A stretch of 12,953 nucleotides of DNA, from positions 1 to 12,953 of the forward strand of contig JBEKDJ010000134.1 of assembly GCA_050014415.1 (NCBI GenBank). Reading direction: 5' to 3'. Below the pieces are notes generated by a model. The model was not told the origin of the DNA and searched no databases. It saw nothing but the letters and a program-made list of their open reading frames with translations. The DNA is from JBEKDJ01 sp050014415. GTDB taxonomy: Bacteria; Desulfobacterota; BSN033; UBA1163. The translations under genes and the position numbers were made by a program. Numbering within the stretch: the stretch's first letter is position 1; every line of letters starts with the position of its first letter. This document shows positions 6,716-12,953 of the stretch, piece after piece.

Positions 6716-8527
6716 ATGAAACGTGAAGATTTAAGGAACATTGCTATTATTGCCCATGTGGATCACGGCAAGACAACTCTTATCGATGGACTGCTCAAGC
6801 AATCAGGAATATTTCGTTCCAATCAAACGGTGCAGGAAAGGATCATGGATAATATCGACCTGGAACGAGAGCGAGGCATTACCATCATGGCAAAGAATAC
6901 CGCGATCGAATACATGGGGGTGAAGATCAACATCGTCGACACACCCGGTCACGCCGATTTTGGAGGAGAGGTGGAGAGGACGCTGACGATGGTGGACGGT
7001 GTGCTCCTCGTGGTCGATGCCTCTGAGGGTCCGTTACCGCAGACACGGTTTGTCCTTAAGAAGGCCCTTGAACTGAACCTGCCTCCCGTCCTCGTGATCA
7101 ACAAGATCGATCGGTCTGATGCACGAATCCAGGAGGTGCTGAACGAGGTCTACGATCTATTCATTGACCTCGATGCCACAGAGGAGCAGCTCGAATTCCC
7201 TATCGTTTATACCAATGCAAAGCTTGGCATTGCCAAACTTCATCCTGAGGATGATGCTGACAGCCTCCGATCCCTGTTTGAACTCATCCTCCGTGCCATA
7301 CCACCCCCCGAAGGGGACAAAAAGAGCCCGATGAAGTTACTGGTCGCAAACATCGACTATAACGACTATGTTGGCAGGCTTGCTATAGGAAGGGTCTTCT
7401 CCGGCTCCTTGAAAATTGGGGACTGGATTTGCATGACCAACAGCAGTGGAGAATTGATAAAAACGAAGGTCACGTTCCTTTACGGATTTCAGGGACTCGA
7501 AAGAGTGGAGATGAAGGAAGCCTCTGCAGGCGACATCGTTGCCCTTGCCGGAATCGATGGAATCAACATTGGAGATACGATTACAGACCTCGAAGACCCA
7601 AAACCTCTCCCGAGAATCGCCGTCGATGAGCCTACGATCTCCATGATGTTTTCTGCAAACACCTCTCCCTTTGCCGGACAAGAAGGAAAGTATGTGACCT
7701 CCAGGCATCTGAGGGAGCGGCTTGAAAAAGAGCTTTTGTACAACGTATCGATCAAGGTTGATTTTGATAACACGGATTCCTTCAAGGTCATGGGAAGGGG
7801 AGAACTGCAGCTCGCCATCCTCATCGAGATGATCCGAAGGGAGAGCTATGAACTTTCTGTCTCCATGCCGGAGAGCATTACAAAGAATATCAATGGCATT
7901 CTCCACGAACCCATGGAACATCTTGTCATCGACGTACCAGAGGAATATACAGGGGTCGTCACCCAACAGGTCGGGATTCGGAGGGGCAGGTTGCAGAAGA
8001 TGAATAATAATGGTCATGGCCGGGTTCGCCTTGAATTCAGGATCCCTTCAAGGGGGTTGATTGGTTTTCGGTCTCAATTCCTTACGGATACGAGAGGCAC
8101 AGGACTCTTCAACCACATCTTCGATGGTTATGACCCATGGAACGGGCCGATAACCAAGCGCTCCACCGGAGCCCTTGTTGCTGATCGGTCGGGAAAGACA
8201 ACGATATACGCACTTTTTCACCTCCAGCCACGGGGAACCCTTTTCGTAAAGGAGAACACGCTTGTTTATGAAGGAATGGTTGTCGGCGAGAATTCAAGAG
8301 AGAATGATCTTGATGTCAACGCAACCAAGGAGAAAAAACTCACCAATATAAGGGCAGCAGGTTCAGACGATGCCCTCCAGCTCATTCCTCCAAAGATGCT
8401 CGGCCTGGAACAGGGTATCGAATTTATCAAAGAGGACGAGCTGGTGGAGGTGACCCCATCGTCGCTACGGGTCCGGAAGAAAATACTGGAGGCAAACAAA
8501 AGACCAAGAAACAGAGAGAACAGATAG
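6716..8527 (+). CDS. typA: Ribosome-associated GTPase TypA/BipA
   Basis: The product has 603 residues, full length for the family. The GTPase domain shows G1 AHVDHGKT (13-20), G2 region RERGITI (51-57), G3 DTPGH (75-79), G4 NKID (129-132) and a G5-like TNAKLG. EF-G-like domains follow, and the TypA-specific C-terminal part contains GRGELQLAILIEMIRRE, EFRIPSRGLIGFRSQFLTDT, TNIRAAGSDDALQLIPP and EFIKEDELVEVTP. TypA is a translational GTPase that binds the ribosome and affects 50S assembly and stress or cold growth. No clear Shine-Dalgarno sequence precedes the ATG; only GAGA lies about 11 bases upstream. It follows the small-protein gene by 76 bases, with no obvious terminator between, so it is likely in the same operon. 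Confidence 0.98.
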   Translation: MKREDLRNIAIIAHVDHGKTTLIDGLLKQSGIFRSNQTVQERIMDNIDLERERGITIMAKNTAIEYMGVKINIVDTPGHADFGGEVERTLTMVDGVLLVVDASEGPLPQTRFVLKKALELNLPPVLVINKIDRSDARIQEVLNEVYDLFIDLDATEEQLEFPIVYTNAKLGIAKLHPEDDADSLRSLFELILRAIPPPEGDKKSPMKLLVANIDYNDYVGRLAIGRVFSGSLKIGDWICMTNSSGELIKTKVTFLYGFQGLERVEMKEASAGDIVALAGIDGINIGDTITDLEDPKPLPRIAVDEPTISMMFSANTSPFAGQEGKYVTSRHLRERLEKELLYNVSIKVDFDNTDSFKVMGRGELQLAILIEMIRRESYELSVSMPESITKNINGILHEPMEHLVIDVPEEYTGVVTQQVGIRRGRLQKMNNNGHGRVRLEFRIPSRGLIGFRSQFLTDTRGTGLFNHIFDGYDPWNGPITKRSTGALVADRSGKTTIYALFHLQPRGTLFVKENTLVYEGMVVGENSRENDLDVNATKEKKLTNIRAAGSDDALQLIPPKMLGLEQGIEFIKEDELVEVTPSSLRVRKKILEANKRPRNRENR

Positions 8528-8575
8528 CTTTAGAGAAAAGGTTGCGGCAAACAGTATTGATGGCAAATTCAGCTA

Positions 8576-8974
8576 TTAAGCTACGAGGGCTAAGGTTGTT
8601 ACCATGAGGGACGTTGACCGGTTTGTAAACCCAGAGTTCACCGCCTCTCTTGGCCTTTTAGAACTCTCTTTGAATTCAGTCCACTTAAAATGGGAGGTCA
8701 GTCTTTTTTTTGTGAAGAAGAGGATCCTATCCTTCTTCTTATAAATCCAGACAGAGTGCTGGGCTCCTTCACTTGGATTGACGATTAAGAAGAACGAGCC
8801 TAGCTTACAGGAACTCCCAACGCGGTTAAGGCCTATCTGGGTTTCCGGCTCTCCCCACTGTTTAAGAAATACCACTTGGTCAATACCGGCTAACATGAGG
8901 TGGTTGGGTGCCATTCCACGCTTTTGCCGTGGTTTCGAGAAGTCTGACGTGGGATTCGAGACAGCGATCAACAT
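8576..8974 (-). CDS. Hypothetical protein with WGEP motif (possibly an outer-membrane lipoprotein-type fold), start uncertain
   Basis: The frame encodes up to 132 residues. The stretch after residue 21 is protein-like: MAPNHLMLAGIDQVVFLKQW, then GEPETQIGLNR, FFLIVNPSE, HSVWIYKKKDRILFFTKKRL and SHFKWTEFK. A WGxP turn followed by a strand with W-x-Y and a later 'ilFF' strand resembles small SmpA/OmlA(BamE)-like lipoproteins that judge 'WGEPD..'; this is a fold-level guess. Such proteins usually begin with a lipoprotein signal and a Cys, but none is visible here. The first 20 residues (MLIAVSNPTSDFSKPRQKRG) do not look like a signal and TAG lies just upstream, so the true start may be ATG 8912-8914, or the 5' end may be lost. 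No strong ribosome binding site precedes either start. It converges on typA with a 48-base gap. Confidence 0.5.
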   Translation of the reverse strand: MLIAVSNPTSDFSKPRQKRGMAPNHLMLAGIDQVVFLKQWGEPETQIGLNRVGSSCKLGSFFLIVNPSEGAQHSVWIYKKKDRILFFTKKRLTSHFKWTEFKESSKRPREAVNSGFTNRSTSLMVTTLALVA

Positions 8975-9091
8975 GTTCTACAACAAAACCATCGTTGATA
9001 CATACCAATACAAAGAATCTGGTCAGAATTGGTTAGATATCAGCATAATCTGTGCCAAATCGATAGGATTGTTCAAGAATCAGCTCTAATC

Positions 9092-9116
9092 TCTTAATGA
9101 TTTGACATCATTAAGA
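9092..9116. repeat. Perfect 10-bp inverted repeat, operator- or hairpin-like
   Basis: TCTTAATGAT (9092-9101) and ATCATTAAGA (9107-9116) are exact reverse complements around TTGAC. It lies about 118 bases upstream of the WGEP-motif gene, so it could be an operator or an RNA hairpin in that gene's leader. The low GC content makes it a poor terminator. Confidence 0.5.
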
Positions 9117-9317
9117 TTATTGCCAATTTGAACTTCAGAGATATTTCATTAAGACTCCCCCCATAGAATGCCTAATCGAAAAGAACTCGGTTTTTTTTGT
9201 AAATTTAGTGACAAAATTTGCCATTAGAGAATCAAGCAGGCAGGAAGCTTCCAAAATCCAAATGATATGGTCATCTTCAAAAAGGTCGATGGCCCCACAA
9301 GGATTCGAGGGATCAAG

Positions 9318-9334
9318 TCTCGCCTTTGGCGGGA
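9318..9334. repeat. GC-rich hairpin, 7-bp stem with 3-base loop
   Basis: TCTCGCC-TTT-GGCGGGA pairs over seven positions with one T-G wobble. Size and layout match the hairpin after tex (2162-2178), suggesting a short REP-like family. Confidence 0.45.
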
Positions 9335-9717
9335 TTGAATTCTTGAACTCTTTCTCTTGACTCATCTATCTCTCTTCTTGCGATCCTGACATAAGACCAT
9401 AGACTTCAGACATCAAACTGAAAGGGAGGAATTGGCCGCAGATTACAAATAGATAAAGGCATGCCAGCTAGCCCAGGAAGCAGGATACTTGGACAAGGAT
9501 AAACATGAAGAATAATGAGCAAGAACCTAATATAGAAAGGCTTAATGCCCGAAGTCCAGTGTCCTAAGATGTAGTTCCTTTTGCTTTCTCGGGATTTTGG
9601 AACCCGCGGTGGCTTTCTTGGAAGACATCAAGCCAGGATGGCATCTGGTTTCTTCGTTTAGACTGTTTTCAAGATATCAGCAGACAACCAAGAGTCATGA
9701 TTTGAAGGAATGAGAAA

Positions 9718-10056
9718 ATGAAGACATTAAGCGGAAATAGCATTCAGAGCCTGATCGTGCTCGGTCGCTTCCTTCCTCCCAAGTGCGAAGTGGACCTCCT
9801 GCTGAGAGGTGAGGGGAGGTGTGTTGCTATAACAGGTGGTATAGGTCTCAAGCAGAACCCACCCTTCTCTGAAGAGTCTGTTAACCTCCTTTTAAGCATT
9901 GTGAGTTCCCGGTCAGGTATATCCAGTGCTGATGATCTTTATCTCCTTAAATTGGCTAAGGTCAAGCTTCCCTTTCTTAATAGGTCCCTCCTGAGATATA
10001 CTTCCATATGTTTAATTGAATACACAAAAAACGTACCAAATGGGGCAATTTTTTAA
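9718..10056 (+). CDS. Uncharacterised ORF (112 aa), doubtful
   Basis: The ATG has AAGGA about nine bases upstream and the frame stays open for 112 codons. The sequence begins MKTLSGNSIQSLIVLGRF and includes SSADDLYLLKLAKVKLPF. There is no recognisable domain, signal peptide or clear membrane segment. It stands alone in a gene-poor, AT-rich stretch with no operon context. It may be a real orphan gene or a chance frame. Confidence 0.25.
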   Translation: MKTLSGNSIQSLIVLGRFLPPKCEVDLLLRGEGRCVAITGGIGLKQNPPFSEESVNLLLSIVSSRSGISSADDLYLLKLAKVKLPFLNRSLLRYTSICLIEYTKNVPNGAIF

Positions 10057-10087
10057 CTTATTGAAAATAATGTATATTTATGTAATA

Positions 10088-10104
10088 CAACAATTTTATT
10101 GTTG
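10088..10104. repeat. Perfect 7-bp inverted repeat
   Basis: CAACAAT-TTT-ATTGTTG is exact. It lies in the AT-rich 10057-10179 stretch beyond the DUF72 stop, close to a direct repeat TTGCCTATT (10112-10120 and 10130-10138). Confidence 0.4.
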
Positions 10105-10131
10105 GTGGAAATTGCCTATTTTCTTAGAGTT

Positions 10132-10147
10132 GCCTATTATAGTAGGC
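10132..10147 (-). terminator. Weak hairpin downstream of the DUF72 gene
   Basis: GCCTA and TAGGC pair around a six-base loop, 32 bases after the DUF72 stop. On the minus strand no T-run follows, so this is at best a weak 3' end signal. Confidence 0.2.
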
Positions 10148-10179
10148 AGTTCCGCTGGGAGAACTCAGGGTTTGACTAG

Positions 10180-10929
10180 TCAGGTGGTTGGATCACTGTG
10201 CACGATTTTTTTTAGGGTGAGGGCGTTCTTGACAGCAAAACCATAGGCATCATTGTTGAAGTAGACAAATACAATCTTACCTGTATGCTTCCATTCTTCG
10301 ATTTTCTTAGCCCATTGGTTTAGTTCCTTATCGGAATAATCAGAGCCGTAGAGCACTTCGCCCCCGTGAAGACGAAGATAGATGAAATCAGAGGTCACCT
10401 TTTCAATCAAAGGGAGGCTTGAGCCGTGGGCAATACAAAAGGCAAAGTTAAATTCTTCCAATATCCGAAAAGCTTCCTGACAGAGCCAGGATGCGTCCCT
10501 GAACTCAAACGCATGACGAAGGAGCCTAGATCGACGAAGCGTTGAGAGAAGAACACAGAATTCTTCCAACCTCTCTTTCTCGAATCTGAATCGTGGGGGA
10601 AGTTGCCAGAGCACCGCTCCTAATTTCTCTTTCAAAGGTGAAGCATAGTCAAAAAAAAGGGATAGAGGTTCTTTACAGTCTCTTAGCCGTTTGATATGCG
10701 TGATGAATCGACTTCCTTTTACAGCATAGGTGAACCTCCTTGGTGTCCGTTTATACCAACTGTTAAAGGCCTCTTTCTTGGGTAAACGATAAAAGGAGAC
10801 GTTCAACTCCACCGTGTCAAAATACTCGGCATAGAATTCGAGCCACTTTCTCTGGGCAAGATCGGAAGGGAAGAAAACGCCGTTCCACCAATGGGGATAG
10901 TTGTAGCCGCTCGTCCCGATAAGGACCAT
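10180..10929 (-). CDS. DUF72 family protein (COG1801, YecE-like)
   Basis: The product has 249 residues, typical of DUF72, a TIM-barrel family of unknown reaction. Family signatures in order: IGTSGYNYPHWWNGVFFP at the N-terminus, EYFDTVELNVSFYRLP, FTYAVKGSRFITHIKRL, GAVLWQLPPRF, HAFEFRDASW, DFIYLRLHG and finally IVFVYFNNDAYGFAVKNAL. I chose ATG 10927-10929 because GAGGG lies five bases upstream. An in-frame ATG four codons earlier (10939-10941) has no ribosome binding site, and the repeat at 10943-10969 abuts it. It follows the rhomboid gene by 62 bases on the same strand and is probably its co-transcript. DUF72 proteins occur across bacteria and archaea; I do not assign a reaction. Confidence 0.92.
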   Translation of the reverse strand: MVLIGTSGYNYPHWWNGVFFPSDLAQRKWLEFYAEYFDTVELNVSFYRLPKKEAFNSWYKRTPRRFTYAVKGSRFITHIKRLRDCKEPLSLFFDYASPLKEKLGAVLWQLPPRFRFEKERLEEFCVLLSTLRRSRLLRHAFEFRDASWLCQEAFRILEEFNFAFCIAHGSSLPLIEKVTSDFIYLRLHGGEVLYGSDYSDKELNQWAKKIEEWKHTGKIVFVYFNNDAYGFAVKNALTLKKIVHSDPTT

Positions 10930-10942
10930 GGAAACCCTCATT

Positions 10943-10969
10943 GCAGATTTTGGATTTCAGATTGAAAAT
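10943..10969 (+). repeat. 27-base dispersed repeat, copy 2
   Basis: It matches 6663-6689 at 25 of 27 positions in the same orientation. It lies in the rhomboid-DUF72 gap, just upstream of the DUF72 start. On the minus strand it is followed inward by the DUF72 ribosome binding site, so it forms part of that gene's leader. Confidence 0.7.
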
Positions 10970-10991
10970 TAAAAAACTAAAATTGGATTGT

Positions 10992-11657
10992 CTAATGGTA
11001 GTAGTTCCCGCCTCCGGGGCCTCTTTGAGACCACTTCTTTTTATAATATTCACGTCGAATCTTCTGCCGGACCGTTGGATAAGCCATATAGAGAAGTCCA
11101 AAGAGGAGGCCACCCAAATGGGTCAGGTGGGCAATGCCGCCTCCGGTACCCTCCGCGGAAGAGAAGAGTTCAATCAGCCCGAAGATGATGACCATGTATT
11201 TGGCAGGAATGGGAAAGAGAAAATAAATGTAAATAGGCCGATTGGGAAAGAGCCAGCCGAAGGCAAGAAGTAAACCATAGATCGATCCCGAGGCACCAAT
11301 GACGGGAATAGACTGATATGGAGAAAGGGCTACGGTGCAAATCCCAGCCCCAATTCCACAAAAGAAGAAATACCGCAAGAATTTCCTCGATCCCCAGTAG
11401 CTTTCTAACTCACCCCCAAACATCCAAAGAGCCAGAAAATTGAAGAGAAGATGGGTAATCCCTCCATGAAGGAAAATATAGGTGAGGACTTGCCACAAAT
11501 AATATTTCTGCCAGACCCAGAGGGGAACCAGTCCAAGGAAGAAGGTGAACCACCTGCTGACGAGCATTTGCAGAAGAAAGACAGCTCCCATGAGGATCAT
11601 CAGATTCTTGACAACAGGCGTCAAACCATGTCCAAAAGAATAGCGGTAGTAGGGCAT
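10992..11657 (-). CDS. Rhomboid family intramembrane serine protease
   Basis: The product has 221 residues with about six membrane helices. HGGITHLLFN (64-73) supplies the His and Asn typical of the oxyanion region. GASGSIYG (121-128) carries the catalytic Ser123. AHLTHLGGLLFG (176-187) holds the partner His, most likely His180. YWGSRKF (87-93) is also typical. The C-terminal tail is basic and glycine-rich (REYYKKKW, GPGGG). Rhomboids cleave membrane proteins within or next to a transmembrane segment; the substrate is unknown. The ATG shares its A with the TAA stop of the upstream regulator (TAATG), with GAGGTG as ribosome binding site inside the regulator's end, so translation is coupled. 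Confidence 0.95.
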   Translation of the reverse strand: MPYYRYSFGHGLTPVVKNLMILMGAVFLLQMLVSRWFTFFLGLVPLWVWQKYYLWQVLTYIFLHGGITHLLFNFLALWMFGGELESYWGSRKFLRYFFFCGIGAGICTVALSPYQSIPVIGASGSIYGLLLAFGWLFPNRPIYIYFLFPIPAKYMVIIFGLIELFSSAEGTGGGIAHLTHLGGLLFGLLYMAYPTVRQKIRREYYKKKWSQRGPGGGNYYH

Positions 11658-12953
11658 TATTCTTTCACCTCACTGGGATGGATTCTATATTTCTTCATCT
11701 TATATCGAAGCACCCTCTCGCTGATGCCAAGGCTCTCAGCGGCCTTGGTCTGGATTCCATGATGCTGATAGAGGGCCTGGATGATCAGGTCTCTCTCAAC
11801 ATCCTCCAAAGATTCGGGTAGGCTCCTTCCTTTTTTGGAGAACTTCCATTGCCCTTCAGATGTCTCATCTCGCAGGTGGAAAGGGAGGTCCTGGGTAGTG
11901 ATCATTTCTTCCCTGCAGAGCACCACAGCGCGCTCGATGAGATTCTCCAGTTCCCTGACATTTCCCGGGAAGGGATATCGCAGGAGAAGTGCCCTTGCCT
12001 CTTTGGAAATGTCAGAAACGGGTTTTTGATTCTCTTTTGAGTATTGTTTTAGGAAATAGTCGATGAGGAGTGGAATGTCCTCTTTCCTATCTCTCAGAGG
12101 GGGGAGATGGATCGAGATGACATTGAGCCTATAGTAGAGATCCTCTCTGAAATCTCCTTTCTTCATTGCCTCTTCGAGGTTTCGATGAGTAGCAGTAATC
12201 ACCCTGACATCCGTCTTGAGAGTGAGGTTTGATCCGAGTCGTTGAAATTCCTTATCCTGGAGAATTCTCAGAAGCTTCACCTGAATCACGGGTGAAAGAT
12301 CTCCGATTTCATCCAGAAAGACCGTTCCACCGTCTGCCTCTTCAAATCGGCCTATTCTTCTCCGGGTTGCTCCAGTGAAGGCACCTTTTTCATGGCCGAA
12401 GAGTTCGCTCTCGAGGAGGGTTTCGGGTATGGCGGAACAACTTACCTTAACCAATGGTTTTCCGGAGCGAGGGCTCGCATGGTGGATCGCGTTGGCGACC
12501 AGTTCTTTTCCTGTCCCGCTTTCTCCCCTGATGAGAATAGTGGCCACACTCGGGGCCGCGCGAGCAACGAGTCCCATCACCTCCTCCATTTTTGGGCTCC
12601 CATAGACGATGTTGTCAAGAGTGTAACGTTCTTGAAGTTGAGCCCTTAACTCCCGATTCTCTCGAATGAGATTGGACCTTTCCATCACTTTCTGGAGGAT
12701 GAGGAGGAGTTCTTCCAAGTCGATGGGTTTTGCCAGATAGTCCAGCGCTCCTTCTTTCATTGAGGCCACAGCCGTCTCCACTGTTCCGTAAGCCGTCATC
12801 ATCACAACGGAAATATCAGGGTAAAGTTTTCGAATCTCTCGGAGCGTTTGCAATCCATCCAGTTCTGGCATTTTATAGTCAATCAAGGCGATATCAAAAA
12901 GATCTCCTTCAAGTTTCCGAAGAGCTTCCTTTCCATTGGCGACGGCCTCAACA
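11657..12953 (-). CDS. Sigma54-dependent NtrC-type response regulator, start beyond right edge
   Basis: About 431 residues are visible; the first 30 or so residues of the receiver domain lie outside the window. The receiver shows IALIDYKMPELDG with the phospho-acceptor Asp, MMTAYGT and LAKPID. The AAA+ domain has Walker A GESGTGKE, the sigma54-contact loop GAFTGA, Walker B GGTVFLDEIGDL, LYYRLNV and the R-finger/sensor II region PFPGNVRELENLIERAV. The C-terminal Fis-type helix-turn-helix is IQALYQHHGIQTKAAESLGISERVLRYKMKKY. The protein would bind an enhancer site and, once phosphorylated, drive open-complex formation by sigma54 RNA polymerase. The cognate histidine kinase is not in view and may lie just to the right. 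A rhomboid gene follows with a one-base overlap. Confidence 0.96.
   Translation of the reverse strand, partial: VEAVANGKEALRKLEGDLFDIALIDYKMPELDGLQTLREIRKLYPDISVVMMTAYGTVETAVASMKEGALDYLAKPIDLEELLLILQKVMERSNLIRENRELRAQLQERYTLDNIVYGSPKMEEVMGLVARAAPSVATILIRGESGTGKELVANAIHHASPRSGKPLVKVSCSAIPETLLESELFGHEKGAFTGATRRRIGRFEEADGGTVFLDEIGDLSPVIQVKLLRILQDKEFQRLGSNLTLKTDVRVITATHRNLEEAMKKGDFREDLYYRLNVISIHLPPLRDRKEDIPLLIDYFLKQYSKENQKPVSDISKEARALLLRYPFPGNVRELENLIERAVVLCREEMITTQDLPFHLRDETSEGQWKFSKKGRSLPESLEDVERDLIIQALYQHHGIQTKAAESLGISERVLRYKMKKYRIHPSEVKE

Larger units (their letters stand above)
8975..9717. other. Gene-poor stretch
   Basis: I find no convincing gene here. A 76-codon minus-strand frame (9135-9365, beginning MSQEKEFKNSIPPKARL) has a weak AGAGAG upstream but no recognisable domain, and it runs through the hairpin at 9318-9334. 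The stretch also holds the AT-rich inverted repeat at 9092-9116. Short protein-like pieces near 9460-9520 are broken by stops, which fits decayed coding DNA. Confidence 0.5.

Noticed and set aside
7337..8017. 226-codon minus-strand frame inside typA
   Set aside because: Fully antisense to an intact typA, with no domain; a long shadow frame caused by typA codon use.
8920..8965. Possible tRNA T-arm (GGTTTCGAGA)
   Set aside because: No acceptor stem or anticodon arm can be built around it; it lies within the 5' part of the WGEP-motif frame.
8778..9089. 103-codon plus-strand frame opposite the WGEP-motif gene
   Set aside because: The minus-strand translation is clearly more protein-like (WGEPETQ, SVWIYKKKDRILFF); the plus frame has no motif.
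9460..9520. Peptide-like run QLAQEAGYLDKDKHEE resembling an antitoxin fragment
   Set aside because: Only about 20 codons between stops and no partner toxin gene; too short to support.

Overview
The window carries bacterial chromosomal DNA of moderate GC content. The housekeeping genes (tex, a DEAD-box helicase, typA/bipA), a sigma54-dependent NtrC-type regulator, a B12-binding radical SAM enzyme and a stomatin-like slipin together suggest a Gram-negative from or near the Desulfobacterota ('Deltaproteobacteria'). This placement is inferred from gene content and protein flavour, not from a marker gene. There is no tRNA, rRNA, CRISPR array, integrase or intact insertion sequence that I can see.

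Layout. (1) Positions 1-2110, minus strand, look like a damaged block. A B12-binding radical SAM gene runs off the left edge and needs one base removed from a homopolymer to reach a start codon. Next to it is a slipin (SPFH) gene with two single-base frameshifts and no membrane anchor. A very short ORF above it ends in a perfect 20-bp palindrome. (2) 2162-4468, minus strand: intact tex with a hairpin after its stop. (3) 4469-5084: a 616-base divergent intergenic region. (4) 5085-8527, plus strand: a DEAD-box RNA helicase, a 104-residue acidic/basic small protein whose gene overlaps the helicase by 17 bases, and typA/bipA after a 76-base gap. This looks like one RNA/translation unit. (5) 8576-10179: a small minus-strand gene with a WGEP motif, then about 1.2 kb with no gene I can defend, only weak ORFs and several short inverted repeats. 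(6) 10180-12953, minus strand: a sigma54-dependent response regulator (its start lies beyond the right edge), a rhomboid protease gene whose ATG shares a base with the regulator's stop, and a DUF72 gene.

How the parts may work together. The tex/helicase/small protein/typA genes all point to RNA handling and ribosome function, with tex divergent from the rest. The regulator-rhomboid pair is translationally coupled and may link an envelope protease to a two-component response; this is inference. Short dispersed elements recur across the window: a 27-base sequence in two intergenic gaps, and two 7-bp-stem/3-base-loop GC hairpins. They suggest a genome with small repeat families, and the broken genes at the left end suggest local decay, unless those frameshifts are assembly errors.
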